In this document: positions 40,489 through 50,183 of the stretch, piece by piece
How the letters are laid out: every line of letters begins with the position of its first letter
Position numbering within the stretch: position 1 is the stretch's first letter
Source of the DNA: an uncultured Alphaproteobacteria bacterium
Lineage (GTDB): Bacteria > Pseudomonadota > Alphaproteobacteria > Micavibrionales > Micavibrionaceae
Assembly: GCA_900696495.1 (NCBI GenBank)
Contig: CAADGI010000012.1
Span: 62,001 to 126,000 of the forward strand
Length of the DNA stretch: 64,000 nt
Reading direction: 5' to 3'
The notes under the pieces: generated by a model
What the model was told of the DNA's origin: nothing
Seen by the model: only the letters and a program-made list of their open reading frames with translations
The model's database searches: none
Made by a program: the position numbers and the translations under genes

Positions 40489-43287
40489 TTATCCACCGCC
40501 GCCGCCGCTGCCACCGCCACCTCTGGCTATTTTTTCCGTTATATCTTTCATCTGGCCGCCGAGAGCCTGTGTCGCCTGGCCTGCGCCGACGGTGCTGGTG
40601 CTGACCATGCTTTCGGCCGCATTTTCGCGGGCGTCGTTTTCGGTCGCGACGCTCTGGCCCATCCAGCGCAGGATGTTCGCCGGAATCAGGTCGATGAGCT
40701 TGAATGACGACAGGGCCATCATGTAGACGATGATCGCGTAAATCGCCGTGAAGAACAGTTCATCGACGGCCGAACGGAAATACTGGCCCATCGAGGCGCC
40801 TATGCCTTTCATTTCGCTGGGGACATCGAAGCCCGACAGGTTGGAAACCACCAGATCCCATGTCTGGTTCAGGGCGAAGACCATCGCAGCGAAGGTCGAA
40901 ATGCTGGCCAGCAGGCCGAAGATGATCAGGATGGGGCGCAGGAATATTTCAAAGATGAGGAAATAGCCGTTTACCGCCGCCGCGCCCGCCAGGCCGTTGC
41001 CGTCAATGCGGATGTGCGCGAGCGCCCAGAGCGGCGCGCCGATCATGGCTTCGAATATCGCCTTCAGCCAGTCGCCGACCGCGAAGAAGAAATAAATGAA
41101 GGGCAGGAAAGGCACGATGTAATAAAGGACGAAACCCATCGTCAGGATAGCCATGCTTACTGAAATCAGGAAACTGGTGAGCGCGGCGGCGCCGGCGCGG
41201 CTGTTGTTGCTCAGCGCCGGGGTGATCACCGCGCCGCCGCCCGCGAGGAACAGATCGAGCGCGGCGCTTTCGACGAGAGAGCGCCCGAGACCGACCAGTT
41301 GCGCAAGCGGGTGGATGTCCGGATTCTTGCGCATGCTGTAGAGGCCGCCCGTGCCGAAAATCAGGTTGATTGTATCCATCACGATGTTGCCGGTCGGTTC
41401 GGTATGCGATGTTGTCGCAAAACCGCCTCGTTGCCAGTAGTTATAGGATTCCCACATAGCCGCCGTAAAAGGTAGTGTATAGGGCTCGCGCGGCGTGACG
41501 GGCCTGCCATCGGCCATCTGCGGGTTAAAGCGGTCATTCACCGGCACGTGCTGGTCATTCTGGCGTTTTTTCTCATACACATATTCCATCAGGCTCGGCC
41601 AGCGCGATACCGAGGGGATTGCGCCCACCGCTTCGGTCAGCGAACCATTGATTTCGGCGACCTTGTTGTACCACATACCCGCACCGGCCCAGCCTTTTGC
41701 AAGAAGCTGCGGCGTGATCAGCCACGTCGCGGATTCGACCTGCGCCCGTATGGCGCCGCCGCCGCCGCCCAGCACACCGGCCAGACCGTTTCCGCCGTTG
41801 GTCAAAGCCGCCTCGACGTCGCTGCGGTAAAAATCCTGTATCCGGCTTCGGAATGTGTTTTCGGGCAGCTTCCCATCGGGCGGGCATGCGCCGCCGGCGC
41901 GTTTGCACTGGACGTGTTTGAGTGCGGTGAAAGAGGCATAGTTTTCCGCCACTAAAAACCTTCCGGTATAAACCGTCTGCCAGAGTTCCTGGACAATGTA
42001 AATATAATAGCGCTGCATCATCTCGGTGCCGGGTTCCGCCATGCCGGGCGGGCGCGGGTCGCTCAGCGGGATGATGAGCTCGCCGCAGATCGGCGAGACA
42101 TAACCCTTGTTGAGCGTGGATCTGTCCTCGACGCCGAAGCGGATAACGAGATCCTGGTCGCCGCGGAGAAAAGTCATAACCTGCTGATAGCTGGCCCGTA
42201 TGCCGCTGCCGGGCGGCCCGCCGTCCAATGATGCGGGCCAATCGGCGACGAGGAGATTGGGCGGGTTGCTCAGCGGATCGCGGACGGCATAGGCGCGGAT
42301 GTGTTTCTGGTTTTGCAGCCATTCAAGCCAGGCGCAGACCGAAGCCGAGTACATGAATTGCAAAACGCCGTGAATTTCGGGAACGTTCGGCTGGGAGACC
42401 AGGTTTCTGGTTTGGCCGATATAGGTCTCGGTAAGGCCCTGGTTGAAAAGAATCCAGCCGTTGGTGGCGAAACCCGAGCCGAACTTCGCGGCGTACAAAA
42501 CGATATATTGCGAAGAGTTCAGGCCATAGCCGATCGGGATCAGAAGGCCGAAGGCGACCACAATACGTATGGGCGCCCAGAGCCTGTTGAAGCGTTTGCC
42601 GAAAGGCGTGCCGCTTTGCGCCGTCTCCATCACGATGGTGCTGATGAAGTAGGAGGTGATCAATGTGGCAACGACGAGCAAGCCGATGCTGTAGAGGCGG
42701 AACATTTCATGCAGCGCGTCATGAATGGCATAAGGCCAGCTTGGCTGGATGAAAATCGACTGGCCGGCCATATCGACGATTCCGCCGCCATAAGCGTCAA
42801 GGCATGTTCCCTGCGCGTTGACGCAGGAGTTAAACAGGTTCGGCACGCCGAAAACAAGATCAAGCATGATCATGGCGATGTCCTGCCCGGGGTTCTGCGT
42901 GACGAAGAACCCGGCGAAATTGGTCGGCATGGGCGCCCCGGCCAGCACGGGCTGGAACATAAGGGACGCGGCCAGCAGGAAAACCTGGAGGAAGACAAGA
43001 ATCATGCCGACAAGGACCGCGCCAAACATAACGATCTGGTCCATATTCCTGGTTTTAAGCACCAGGTGATTGGCGGCTTCGGCGATGACGTGGCGAATTC
43101 CAAAGCGCCCTATGTTGGCTGAGTCGAGATAAGGGTGCCCGGCCGGAAGCAAGCGCACCGTGCTGTAGACAAGCGCGATAAAGAACGGGATGTAGTGGAA
43201 GCCCGAGAAAAAAAGGTCCTGCAGCCGGGGACGAAGGCCCGGCAGAACCGCATATCGGATAAATTCTTTTCTCGTTACATTCAACAT
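40489..43287 (-). CDS. DotA/TraY-family polytopic protein, second gene of the trio
   Basis: A 932-residue paralog of its neighbours with the same topology. Conserved motifs: NIGRFGIRHVIAEAANHLVL near residue 57, TPFGKRFNRLWAPIR near 230, SSQYIVLYAAKFGSGFATNG near 260, GWAGAGMWYNKVAEINGSL near 560, and MIGAPLWALAHIRIDGNGL near 760. The extracytoplasmic region contains paired Cys (NSCVNAQGTC and ICGELI) likely to be oxidised. The C-terminus is a Gly/Ser stretch (ARGGGGSGGGGG). It starts 31 bases after the first gene. Confidence 0.85.
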   Translation of the reverse strand: MLNVTRKEFIRYAVLPGLRPRLQDLFFSGFHYIPFFIALVYSTVRLLPAGHPYLDSANIGRFGIRHVIAEAANHLVLKTRNMDQIVMFGAVLVGMILVFLQVFLLAASLMFQPVLAGAPMPTNFAGFFVTQNPGQDIAMIMLDLVFGVPNLFNSCVNAQGTCLDAYGGGIVDMAGQSIFIQPSWPYAIHDALHEMFRLYSIGLLVVATLITSYFISTIVMETAQSGTPFGKRFNRLWAPIRIVVAFGLLIPIGYGLNSSQYIVLYAAKFGSGFATNGWILFNQGLTETYIGQTRNLVSQPNVPEIHGVLQFMYSASVCAWLEWLQNQKHIRAYAVRDPLSNPPNLLVADWPASLDGGPPGSGIRASYQQVMTFLRGDQDLVIRFGVEDRSTLNKGYVSPICGELIIPLSDPRPPGMAEPGTEMMQRYYIYIVQELWQTVYTGRFLVAENYASFTALKHVQCKRAGGACPPDGKLPENTFRSRIQDFYRSDVEAALTNGGNGLAGVLGGGGGAIRAQVESATWLITPQLLAKGWAGAGMWYNKVAEINGSLTEAVGAIPSVSRWPSLMEYVYEKKRQNDQHVPVNDRFNPQMADGRPVTPREPYTLPFTAAMWESYNYWQRGGFATTSHTEPTGNIVMDTINLIFGTGGLYSMRKNPDIHPLAQLVGLGRSLVESAALDLFLAGGGAVITPALSNNSRAGAAALTSFLISVSMAILTMGFVLYYIVPFLPFIYFFFAVGDWLKAIFEAMIGAPLWALAHIRIDGNGLAGAAAVNGYFLIFEIFLRPILIIFGLLASISTFAAMVFALNQTWDLVVSNLSGFDVPSEMKGIGASMGQYFRSAVDELFFTAIYAIIVYMMALSSFKLIDLIPANILRWMGQSVATENDARENAAESMVSTSTVGAGQATQALGGQMKDITEKIARGGGGSGGGGG

Positions 43288-43318
43288 CAGCAGGCCTGTT
43301 TATAATCTCCTATTATTT

Positions 43319-46159
43319 CTATTGTCCGGGGTTATTGCCACCCTGTGCTCTTTGCCTGAGCGAAGCCATGGCTTTTTCGAGATCGCCGCCGAAGCCCGCG
43401 GCGACATCCCGGAGCCCGGTGGTCGTCGTCTGCGCCATATGCATGCCGCCGTAAGCCGCATATTTGGTGAGGCCTTCGGTCGGGTCGGGGTTGATATCGG
43501 AGAAGGCCGACACGCCGGCGCCCATGTAGCGCAGAATCTGGTCGGGAATCTTGTCGATCAGTTTGAACGAAGCCGTCGCCATCATGTAGACGATGATCGC
43601 ATAAACGACCGTGTAGAAAAATTCGTCGATCTTGTTCTGCGGCAGAACCTTGTAGATGTAACCGGGGTAATTGACTTTCTGCTGCGCGCCCGGCCCGGTT
43701 TCGGTCCAGCCTTCGAAGCCTGTCAGGCTGCTGGTGACGAGTTCCCACAGAACGTTCAGCATGCGCACCTGCGCCGTGAAAATAAGAACCGCGGCGACCA
43801 GGCCGAATACCGTCAAAATCGGGCGGACAAAAATTTCAAAAATCAGGAAGTAGCCGCTCGATGCGGAATCGCCGGGCAGGCCCTCGCCGTCGATGCGCAG
43901 GTGCGCCAGCGCCCAGAGCGGCGCGCCGACCATCGCTTCGAAAATACTCTTGATCCAGGTTCCGAACGCGAAGAAAAAATAGAGGAACGGCAGGAACGGC
44001 AGAACATAGAAAAGAATGAAACCGATGGTCATCGCCAGCATCGCGATCGTCATCATCATGCCGCTGGCGTATGAGGCCAGCGGGCCTGTGTGGCTGTCGA
44101 GCAGGCGCAGAAGACCGCCGGCGCCGGCCGTGATGGTGGAGCCGCCGATATTGATGATGGCGCTGTCGACCAGCGACCTGCCCACGGCCGCGAGCTGGGC
44201 GAGCGGGTGAATGTGGGCGTTATCACCACGCATTTCCATGAGGCCGCTCATGCCGAAGATCGCGCCGATAACGTCATTGATGACAGAGCCGCTCACGGTT
44301 TTGCTGGCCTTCTCCATGTCGGGATCGTCTTTGTTCCACCAGTTGAAGAAGTCGTTCATCAATTTTGCGATTTCAAGGCAGTTGGCCGGGCAGGCGAGCG
44401 TTACAGGCCGGCCTTCCGCGAGGTTGGGGTTGAACTGCATCTTGCCCGAGAGATCGGCGTCGGCTTTTTTCCGTTCCCGGCGGACCTGGTCCATCACGTC
44501 GGGATAGGTTTCGAAATAAGGCATGCTGGTGATCGAGGTGGCGAAAATGCCGTTGATCTCGGCGATCTTGTTGTACCAGATGCCGGCGCCGGCCCAGCCG
44601 CGGTTAAGAATCTGGACCTGCATCTCGATATCCTGGTTGTTGGTGTTGTAAACCATCCATGCCCAGTCTATTTCCGCTTCGAACTGCGGTTTGTAAACGC
44701 CGAGCAGGGTCTGGCGGCCTAGGGCGGTGACCTGCGTATCAATGCAAGTCAACGGCCCTATAGCGCAGATGGGAAGCGATCCATGTCCGCATCCGATGTC
44801 GCATTGCAGGTGCGGCGCTCTGTTAATAGCAAATTCCATGTAGCGGTGGGCGAGATCTACCATCAGCGTGCCGTCCGTGAACCACATGCTCTTGACCAGG
44901 TTGAAGTAAAATTCCTGAATCAGGTCGGCGCCGCCAACGCTTGCACCGCCTGCTCGCGGCCTCATATAGGTGATCGGAATGCGGATATCGCCGCAATATT
45001 TTCCGACCTGTCCTTTTTCCTTGTCGAAGTTGGTGTTGTTTGGATCATAACGGCCGAAACGGATGACGATGTCGCTGTTGTTGTAGAAATTCAGCGCGGC
45101 TTCATAGCTCGTTCCGGGTGTGAGTTCCATGCGCGGAAGGGGATTGGGCATCCAGTCCTGCGGCTGCTTGACCAGATAGGGCTTGATGTAAAAACCTCCC
45201 GCCGGCGGCGGGGCGCCCTGGTAGTTTGGATCAAGCTTCCAGTGGGCGTAGGCGCAGGCGTGAACGATGGACATGGCCTGGATGATCGGCATCAGGCTGG
45301 GGGCCTGCGGTTTGGCGAGCAGGCTTTCGCGCTCGCCGGTGGGGTTGAAGCCGGCGCCGATGCCGGCCTGCAGCGTGTCGTTGAACTGAAGCCAGCCGTT
45401 CGTCGCGAAGCCGGAGCCGAACTTCGCGGCGTAGAGAACGATGTACTGCCCGCTGTTGAGGCCGTAATTGATCGGCAGCAGAAGGCCGAGCGCGACGACA
45501 AGGCGGACAGGGACCCACGCGTTCTGAAAGCGCTGGCCGAAGGGATGACCGGTGGTGGCGGTCTCGCCGACGACAATCAGCACGTAGTAGAGGAAGATCA
45601 CAACGCCGACGATGAGCAGGCCGAGAGAATAGAATCTCAGCAGTTCATGGAAGGCTGTATGGAACGGCCACGGCAACTGGCCGTTGAACGGTGTGCATTG
45701 GCCACCCTCCGTACAGAAGAGGCGGGGAATTCCAAAAACCTGGTCAAGCACGACGAAGGACATGTCGGTGACGGGGCCCGCGCGCGGGTTGGGCGTCAGG
45801 AATATCGAGCCGGCGAAAGCGGGCTGGATCACGAAAATATAGATGACCATCGCCAGCTGGATCAGCAGGATGATGACGCCGGCCAACAGCGCGAAGAAAA
45901 TGAAAACCTGGTCGGCGTTTTGCCTCTTGAGCACGAGATTGTTGGCGGCTTCGCCGATGGCGTGGCGGATTCCGAAGCGGCCGATATTCGCAGGGTTGAG
46001 ATAAGGGTGGTTTGGCGGCAGAAGACGCACGGCGCCGTAGATGCTGGCCATTAAAAACGCGATATAGCCGAAACCGGACGCAAAAAGAACCTTGGCGCGC
46101 GGAATAATCCGCGGCAGCAACAAGATGCCAAGAATGTTCTTCGCTTTAACGCCGTTCAC
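43319..46159 (-). CDS. DotA/TraY-family polytopic protein, first gene of the trio
   Basis: A 946-residue paralog, probably the promoter-proximal gene of the operon. It starts with GTG at 46159 with GGTGG upstream; no better ATG is present. Motifs: NIGRFGIRHAIGEAANNLVL, then TPFGQRFQNAWVPVR-like (HPFGQRFQNAWVPVRLVV), SGQYIVLYAAKFGSGFATNG, GWAGAGIWYNKIAEINGIFA and MVGAPLWALAHLRIDGEGLP. The periplasmic part is rich in Cys (HLQCDIGCGHG, LACPANCLEI). The tail is Gln/Gly-rich. Length and topology are close to Legionella DotA (about 1050 residues). Confidence 0.85.
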   Translation of the reverse strand: MNGVKAKNILGILLLPRIIPRAKVLFASGFGYIAFLMASIYGAVRLLPPNHPYLNPANIGRFGIRHAIGEAANNLVLKRQNADQVFIFFALLAGVIILLIQLAMVIYIFVIQPAFAGSIFLTPNPRAGPVTDMSFVVLDQVFGIPRLFCTEGGQCTPFNGQLPWPFHTAFHELLRFYSLGLLIVGVVIFLYYVLIVVGETATTGHPFGQRFQNAWVPVRLVVALGLLLPINYGLNSGQYIVLYAAKFGSGFATNGWLQFNDTLQAGIGAGFNPTGERESLLAKPQAPSLMPIIQAMSIVHACAYAHWKLDPNYQGAPPPAGGFYIKPYLVKQPQDWMPNPLPRMELTPGTSYEAALNFYNNSDIVIRFGRYDPNNTNFDKEKGQVGKYCGDIRIPITYMRPRAGGASVGGADLIQEFYFNLVKSMWFTDGTLMVDLAHRYMEFAINRAPHLQCDIGCGHGSLPICAIGPLTCIDTQVTALGRQTLLGVYKPQFEAEIDWAWMVYNTNNQDIEMQVQILNRGWAGAGIWYNKIAEINGIFATSITSMPYFETYPDVMDQVRRERKKADADLSGKMQFNPNLAEGRPVTLACPANCLEIAKLMNDFFNWWNKDDPDMEKASKTVSGSVINDVIGAIFGMSGLMEMRGDNAHIHPLAQLAAVGRSLVDSAIINIGGSTITAGAGGLLRLLDSHTGPLASYASGMMMTIAMLAMTIGFILFYVLPFLPFLYFFFAFGTWIKSIFEAMVGAPLWALAHLRIDGEGLPGDSASSGYFLIFEIFVRPILTVFGLVAAVLIFTAQVRMLNVLWELVTSSLTGFEGWTETGPGAQQKVNYPGYIYKVLPQNKIDEFFYTVVYAIIVYMMATASFKLIDKIPDQILRYMGAGVSAFSDINPDPTEGLTKYAAYGGMHMAQTTTTGLRDVAAGFGGDLEKAMASLRQRAQGGNNPGQ

Positions 46160-46371
46160 TTAAAGATCCACCACTACTTATATTTTACCGCCGAGATACT
46201 TAAAATTTTAGTAAATTTTGTCTCAGTTTTTATATTGTAACACTTTTTAATGCCGGAACGCATATTGCGGGATTTTAAGGATAAGCACTTGAAATTAAAC
46301 GATAATTAGACGCGCCGGGCCAGGGCGGCGGGGCGGTGTTTTCGTCTAAGTTATTGAAATTATTAAATTAA

Positions 46372-48051
46372 TCAGCTTGCGCGTCTTAGCGGCTTATATT
46401 TGATGCGGTGGGGCTGATCGGCGGCGATGCCGAGGCGGCGCTTGCGGTCGGCCTCGTAATCCTCGTAATTGCCTTCGAACCACTCGACATGAGAGTCGCC
46501 TTCGAAAGCCAGGATGTGAGTGGCCAGGCGGTCGAGGAACCAGCGATCGTGGGAGATGATGACCGCGCAGCCGGGGAAATTCTCGATTGCTTCTTCCAGC
46601 GCCGAGAGTGTTTCGGTGTCGAGGTCGTTGGTCGGTTCATCGAGCAGGATGACGTTGGCCTCGGTCTTGAGCATTTTCGCGAGGTGGACGCGGTTGCGCT
46701 GGCCGCCGGAAAGATTGCCGACTTTTTGCTGCTGGTCGGGGCCGCGGAAATTGAACGCGGAGCAATAAGCGCGGGACGGCATTTCGATTTTACCAAGCTT
46801 GATGATGTCCTCGCCGTTGGAAATTTCCTGCCAGACATTGTTGTCGGGATTGAGGGAGTCGCGGCTCTGGTCGACATAGCCGAGCTTGACGGATTCGCCG
46901 ACGGTGAATGTGCCGCTGTCCGGTTTTTCGGCGCCGGTGATCATGCGGAAGAGCGTGGATTTACCCGCGCCGTTCGGGCCGATAACGCCGACCACGCCGC
47001 CCGGCGGCAGGCGGAAGGACAGGTTGTCGATAAGAAGATGATCGCCGTAACCTTTCGAAATGCCTTTCGCCTCGATGACATTTTCGCCGAGGCGGGGCGG
47101 GGCGGGGATGACGATCTGCGCGTTGCGCTGCGTGTTTTGCTGCGATTCCGCGAGGAGTTGATCGTAGGCGGCGATACGCGCCTTGGATTTTTTGCGGCGG
47201 CCTTCGGGCGTTTTGCCCATCCATTCCATTTCTCTTGCAAGAGTTTTCTGGCGCGCCGCTTCTTCCTTGGATTCCTGTTCGAGGCGTTTGGCTTTGGCTT
47301 TCAGGTAGGCGGAATAGTTGCCCTCATACGGGATTCCTTTGCCGCGGTCGAGTTCGAGAATCCATCCCGTCACATTGTCGAGGAAGTAGCGGTCGTGCGT
47401 GATCATCACGACGGTGCCCTTGTAATCGAGCAGGAAACGCTGGAGCCAGGCGACGGATTCCGCGTCGAGGTGGTTCGTCGGTTCGTCGAGCAGAAGAAGG
47501 TCGGGTTTTTCGAGCAGCAATTTGCAGAGCGCGACGCGGCGTTTTTCACCGCCGGAGAGATTATCGATCTTCGCGTCGCCCGGCGGGCAGCGCAGCGCGT
47601 CCATGGCGATTTCGATGGTGCGGTCGAGTTCCCAGCCATCGACGGCGTCGATTTTTGTCTGGAGCTCGCCCATTTCCTCGCCGAGTTTTTCGAAGTCGGC
47701 GTCGGGTTCGGCCATGGCGGCGCTGATCTCGTTGTAGCGGTCGACCATTTTCTTGATGTCGCCGAGACCCTCGAGCACGTTTTGGTGAACGGTCTTGGTT
47801 TTATCGAGCTGGGGCTCCTGTTCGAGGTAGCCGACGCGCACGCCTTCGGCGGCCCAGGCGTCGCCGGTGAATTCCTTGTCGCGGCCTGCCATGATGCGGA
47901 GGAGGGTCGATTTACCCGAGCCGTTGGGGCCGAGCACGCCGATCTTCACGCCGGGCAGGAAGCTCAGCGTGATATTTTCGAGCACTTTCTTGCCGTTGCC
48001 ATAGGCCTTGCCGAGGCCGTGCATGGTGAAAATATATTGATAGGCTGCCAT
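46372..48051 (-). CDS. ettA: energy-dependent translational throttle protein EttA (ABC-F)
   Basis: A 559-residue cytosolic ABC-F ATPase that binds the ribosomal E site and gates early elongation by ATP/ADP ratio. The two ABC cassettes have Walker A GPNGSGKSTLL and GPNGAGKSTLF, signatures LSGGEKRRVALCKLL and LSGGQRNRVHLAKML, and DEPTNHLDAESVAWL / DEPTNDLDTETLSAL. The linker (about 240-320, AKAKRLEQESKEEAARQKT onward) is the ribosome-contacting PtIM arm. The C-terminus ends RIKYKPLRRAS. A 212-base gap without a visible gene separates it from the DotA trio. Confidence 0.97.
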   Translation of the reverse strand: MAAYQYIFTMHGLGKAYGNGKKVLENITLSFLPGVKIGVLGPNGSGKSTLLRIMAGRDKEFTGDAWAAEGVRVGYLEQEPQLDKTKTVHQNVLEGLGDIKKMVDRYNEISAAMAEPDADFEKLGEEMGELQTKIDAVDGWELDRTIEIAMDALRCPPGDAKIDNLSGGEKRRVALCKLLLEKPDLLLLDEPTNHLDAESVAWLQRFLLDYKGTVVMITHDRYFLDNVTGWILELDRGKGIPYEGNYSAYLKAKAKRLEQESKEEAARQKTLAREMEWMGKTPEGRRKKSKARIAAYDQLLAESQQNTQRNAQIVIPAPPRLGENVIEAKGISKGYGDHLLIDNLSFRLPPGGVVGVIGPNGAGKSTLFRMITGAEKPDSGTFTVGESVKLGYVDQSRDSLNPDNNVWQEISNGEDIIKLGKIEMPSRAYCSAFNFRGPDQQQKVGNLSGGQRNRVHLAKMLKTEANVILLDEPTNDLDTETLSALEEAIENFPGCAVIISHDRWFLDRLATHILAFEGDSHVEWFEGNYEDYEADRKRRLGIAADQPHRIKYKPLRRAS

Positions 48052-48115
48052 GGTTTTTCTTTCAATTTTTTAAAATTCAAAACGGTTTTACAGAGTTTCT
48101 GTGCGCCGATCAACT

Positions 48116-49096
48116 TTATTGCCCGGAGAGTATTTTCGCATGGGCGACGCAGCAACTGGCGAAAACGGCCGGGTTATAGCCGCCTTCAAGCACAGAAATT
48201 AAGCGTCCCCGGCAAAATCCATCGGCTATCGTCACCAGTTTTTTCGTCATCAGGTCGAAATCTTCTTCAAGAAGCATCTGGCGTCCGGGCGCGTCATTAA
48301 ACAACACTTCTTTCGGCGGGTCATCGCGATGGGCGTCAAAACCCGCGGAGACAAATATAAAATCAGGCTTCCATTTCTCAAGCGCGGGGATGACCCGTTT
48401 GTCAAAGATTTCGTGATATATGGCCGGGTCGGCTGTTACCGGAACGGCGATATTGTTAATGGTGCCATGCGGGCCTTTATCTTCGTGGTGCATATAAGGC
48501 CAGAGCGGTTCCTGATGGATCGAGAAGAAAAGGATGTTGGGGTTTTCTTTGACTATATCTTCCGTTCCGTTGCCCTGGTGCACGTCGAAATCAACGACGG
48601 CGATCTTGCGGATGCCCCGTTTTTGCAGGGCGTAAAGGGCGGCGATGGCAAGATTGCCGAAAAAGCAAAATCCCAGCGAAGAGTTTTTTGTCGCGTGATG
48701 ACCCGGCGGGCGCGTGACGCAGAAGGCGTTGCGGTATTTTCCGGCCATGATGTCGTCAACCGCCTGACATGCTGCGCCGACGCCGTAACTGACCGATGCA
48801 AGAGAGCCGTGGCTCATGCGCGTGTCGGGATCGATAGAGATCGGCGCATCACCCGGTTTCAGTTGCCGGTCTTTTTTCTTGAGATCGTCGAGATAGGTTT
48901 TGGAGTGGCCGAGAAGGATTTCATGATCGGCAGCCTGGCGGGCCTGCACCCATTGGATTTTCTGGTCGTTTTCAGGAAATGCCGCCCGCATGGCTTCGAG
49001 CACGGAAGAGAGGCGTTTCGAATTTTCGGGGTGCCCGTCGCCCGCAAAGTGGACGAGGCCTGCGTCGTTCGCATAAATCGCTGTTTTCAAAGTCAT
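48116..49096 (-). CDS. histone deacetylase-like zinc amidohydrolase
   Basis: A 326-residue class II HDAC/acetylpolyamine-amidohydrolase superfamily protein. HPENSKRLSSVLEAM, CVTRPPGHHATKNSSLGFCF with the catalytic His pair, VVDFDVHQGNGTEDI and FVSAGFDAHRDDP with the zinc ligands, and VLEGGYN are all present. Bacterial members deacetylate acetyl-polyamines, acetoin-related compounds or protein lysines; the substrate is unknown. The ATG at 49096 (MTLKTAIYAND) begins at the family start; the frame extends to 49138. Confidence 0.93.
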   Translation of the reverse strand: MTLKTAIYANDAGLVHFAGDGHPENSKRLSSVLEAMRAAFPENDQKIQWVQARQAADHEILLGHSKTYLDDLKKKDRQLKPGDAPISIDPDTRMSHGSLASVSYGVGAACQAVDDIMAGKYRNAFCVTRPPGHHATKNSSLGFCFFGNLAIAALYALQKRGIRKIAVVDFDVHQGNGTEDIVKENPNILFFSIHQEPLWPYMHHEDKGPHGTINNIAVPVTADPAIYHEIFDKRVIPALEKWKPDFIFVSAGFDAHRDDPPKEVLFNDAPGRQMLLEEDFDLMTKKLVTIADGFCRGRLISVLEGGYNPAVFASCCVAHAKILSGQ

Positions 49097-49203
49097 AACA
49101 GACCATTTCATGCCGGGGCGGGCATTGTCAAAACCCATTTATTTCTATTGATTTCAATATCAGGCCCATGTTATCAACAGTTTTCATAAATAGGAGCACG
49201 GTC

Positions 49204-50106
49204 ATGAATGTTGTTGAGTTTAAAGCGCCCGCGCCGCTGAGAAGCGAGTTTTATTTTTACGGCAGACATTACGTCGAGCCGACGAAGCCCCTGCGTGTCC
49301 TGATCGCCACATCCATTCGTGATGTCGGCGTGGATGACAATGTCGGCAAGCAAATCATGATCGATGGCCGGCCCACATATATGCGGGGTGTTTTGGAAAG
49401 CCTGCTGATGGCCAGCGGTGAGGGCGGCCCTTTCAGAGATCAGTTCCAAGTTGCCGGCGTTGCCGTTGACGACGTGCAAGGACAGGACCGTCTTGATGAT
49501 TACACGGCCTTGCCCCAGCAGGACCGCCAGTGGATTGTGCCTTTCGGCACGACATATAACGGGCAGCCGCTTAAAGAGATAGTTCATTCGCATCCGAGCC
49601 TGTTCCGCAAAATCGCGGGCAATCCGGCATTGAAGGCGGATGAGAAAAAGCGTTTTGAAACGGGCCTGGTCGAGCTTGCCAAAAAACTGGATGCGGATGT
49701 CATTCTTTCGGATCATTTTATGCTGAGGTTCGAGCTCACCCAGCAATTGATGCCGACGATCAATATTCACCCGGCAGTGACCAATCCCGATAACCCGGCA
49801 TGCTGCCGCGGAAAAACGCCGACCAAGGATATTCTTGAGCGGGCTGCAAGGGATGGCAGCACCCGTACCGGCGCCGCGCTTCATTTCGTGAATGCCGAGT
49901 TTGATGACGGCGTGATCATCGCTGACACCGACAGGGTCGTCGTGAAGAATGACTGGGACAAAAACAGGCTGCGGCTGGAAGTTTATAACCAGGCCAAAAT
50001 TCCCGTCGTGCAGTTGGGGCTTTCCCATCTGCGTGAACACTTTGATTATTTATATAAGCTGAGCCAGCGGCCACCGGCTTCGGAACCGAGGGCGCTGAGC
50101 TTATAA
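49204..50106 (+). CDS. formyltransferase-fold protein, related to PurN/PurU
   Basis: 300 residues. The C-terminal half has the formyltransferase catalytic set: NIHPAVTNPDNPACCRGKTP with the Asn and His, then TGAALHFVNAEFDDGVIIAD with the Asp. The first 170 residues hold a Rossmann-like part (LRVLIATSIRDVGVDDNVGK) plus an insert not seen in standard PurN (about 200 residues) and lack the ACT domain of PurU. It could use 10-formyltetrahydrofolate on an unknown acceptor. AGGAG lies seven bases before the ATG at 49204. Divergent from the deacetylase gene. Confidence 0.75.
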   Translation: MNVVEFKAPAPLRSEFYFYGRHYVEPTKPLRVLIATSIRDVGVDDNVGKQIMIDGRPTYMRGVLESLLMASGEGGPFRDQFQVAGVAVDDVQGQDRLDDYTALPQQDRQWIVPFGTTYNGQPLKEIVHSHPSLFRKIAGNPALKADEKKRFETGLVELAKKLDADVILSDHFMLRFELTQQLMPTINIHPAVTNPDNPACCRGKTPTKDILERAARDGSTRTGAALHFVNAEFDDGVIIADTDRVVVKNDWDKNRLRLEVYNQAKIPVVQLGLSHLREHFDYLYKLSQRPPASEPRALSL

Positions 50107-50144
50107 TTACAGAGGGCAGTTTTATCCCGACTCTTCCCGCGACC

Positions 50145-50156
50145 GACCAGTTGGTC
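50145..50156. promoter_or_regulatory. putative TetR operator
   Basis: GACCAGTTGGTC is a near-perfect palindrome (GACCA..TGGTC) within CCGACCAGTTGGTCTAGACT, 28 bases before the TetR-type gene. Such sites typically mediate autorepression of TetR regulators. Confidence 0.6.
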
Positions 50157-50183
50157 TAGACTGAAACCAACAGGAGGTTTCTT

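Noticed and set aside
37765-46159. A complete type IVB secretion locus
   Set aside because: Only DotA/TraY-like genes are present; no DotB/C/D/G/H/O or coupling protein can be recognised in the window.
46408-48300. 630-residue open frame antisense to ettA
   Set aside because: ettA shows all ABC-F motifs on the other strand; the antisense frame has no family features and exists because of GC-rich third positions.
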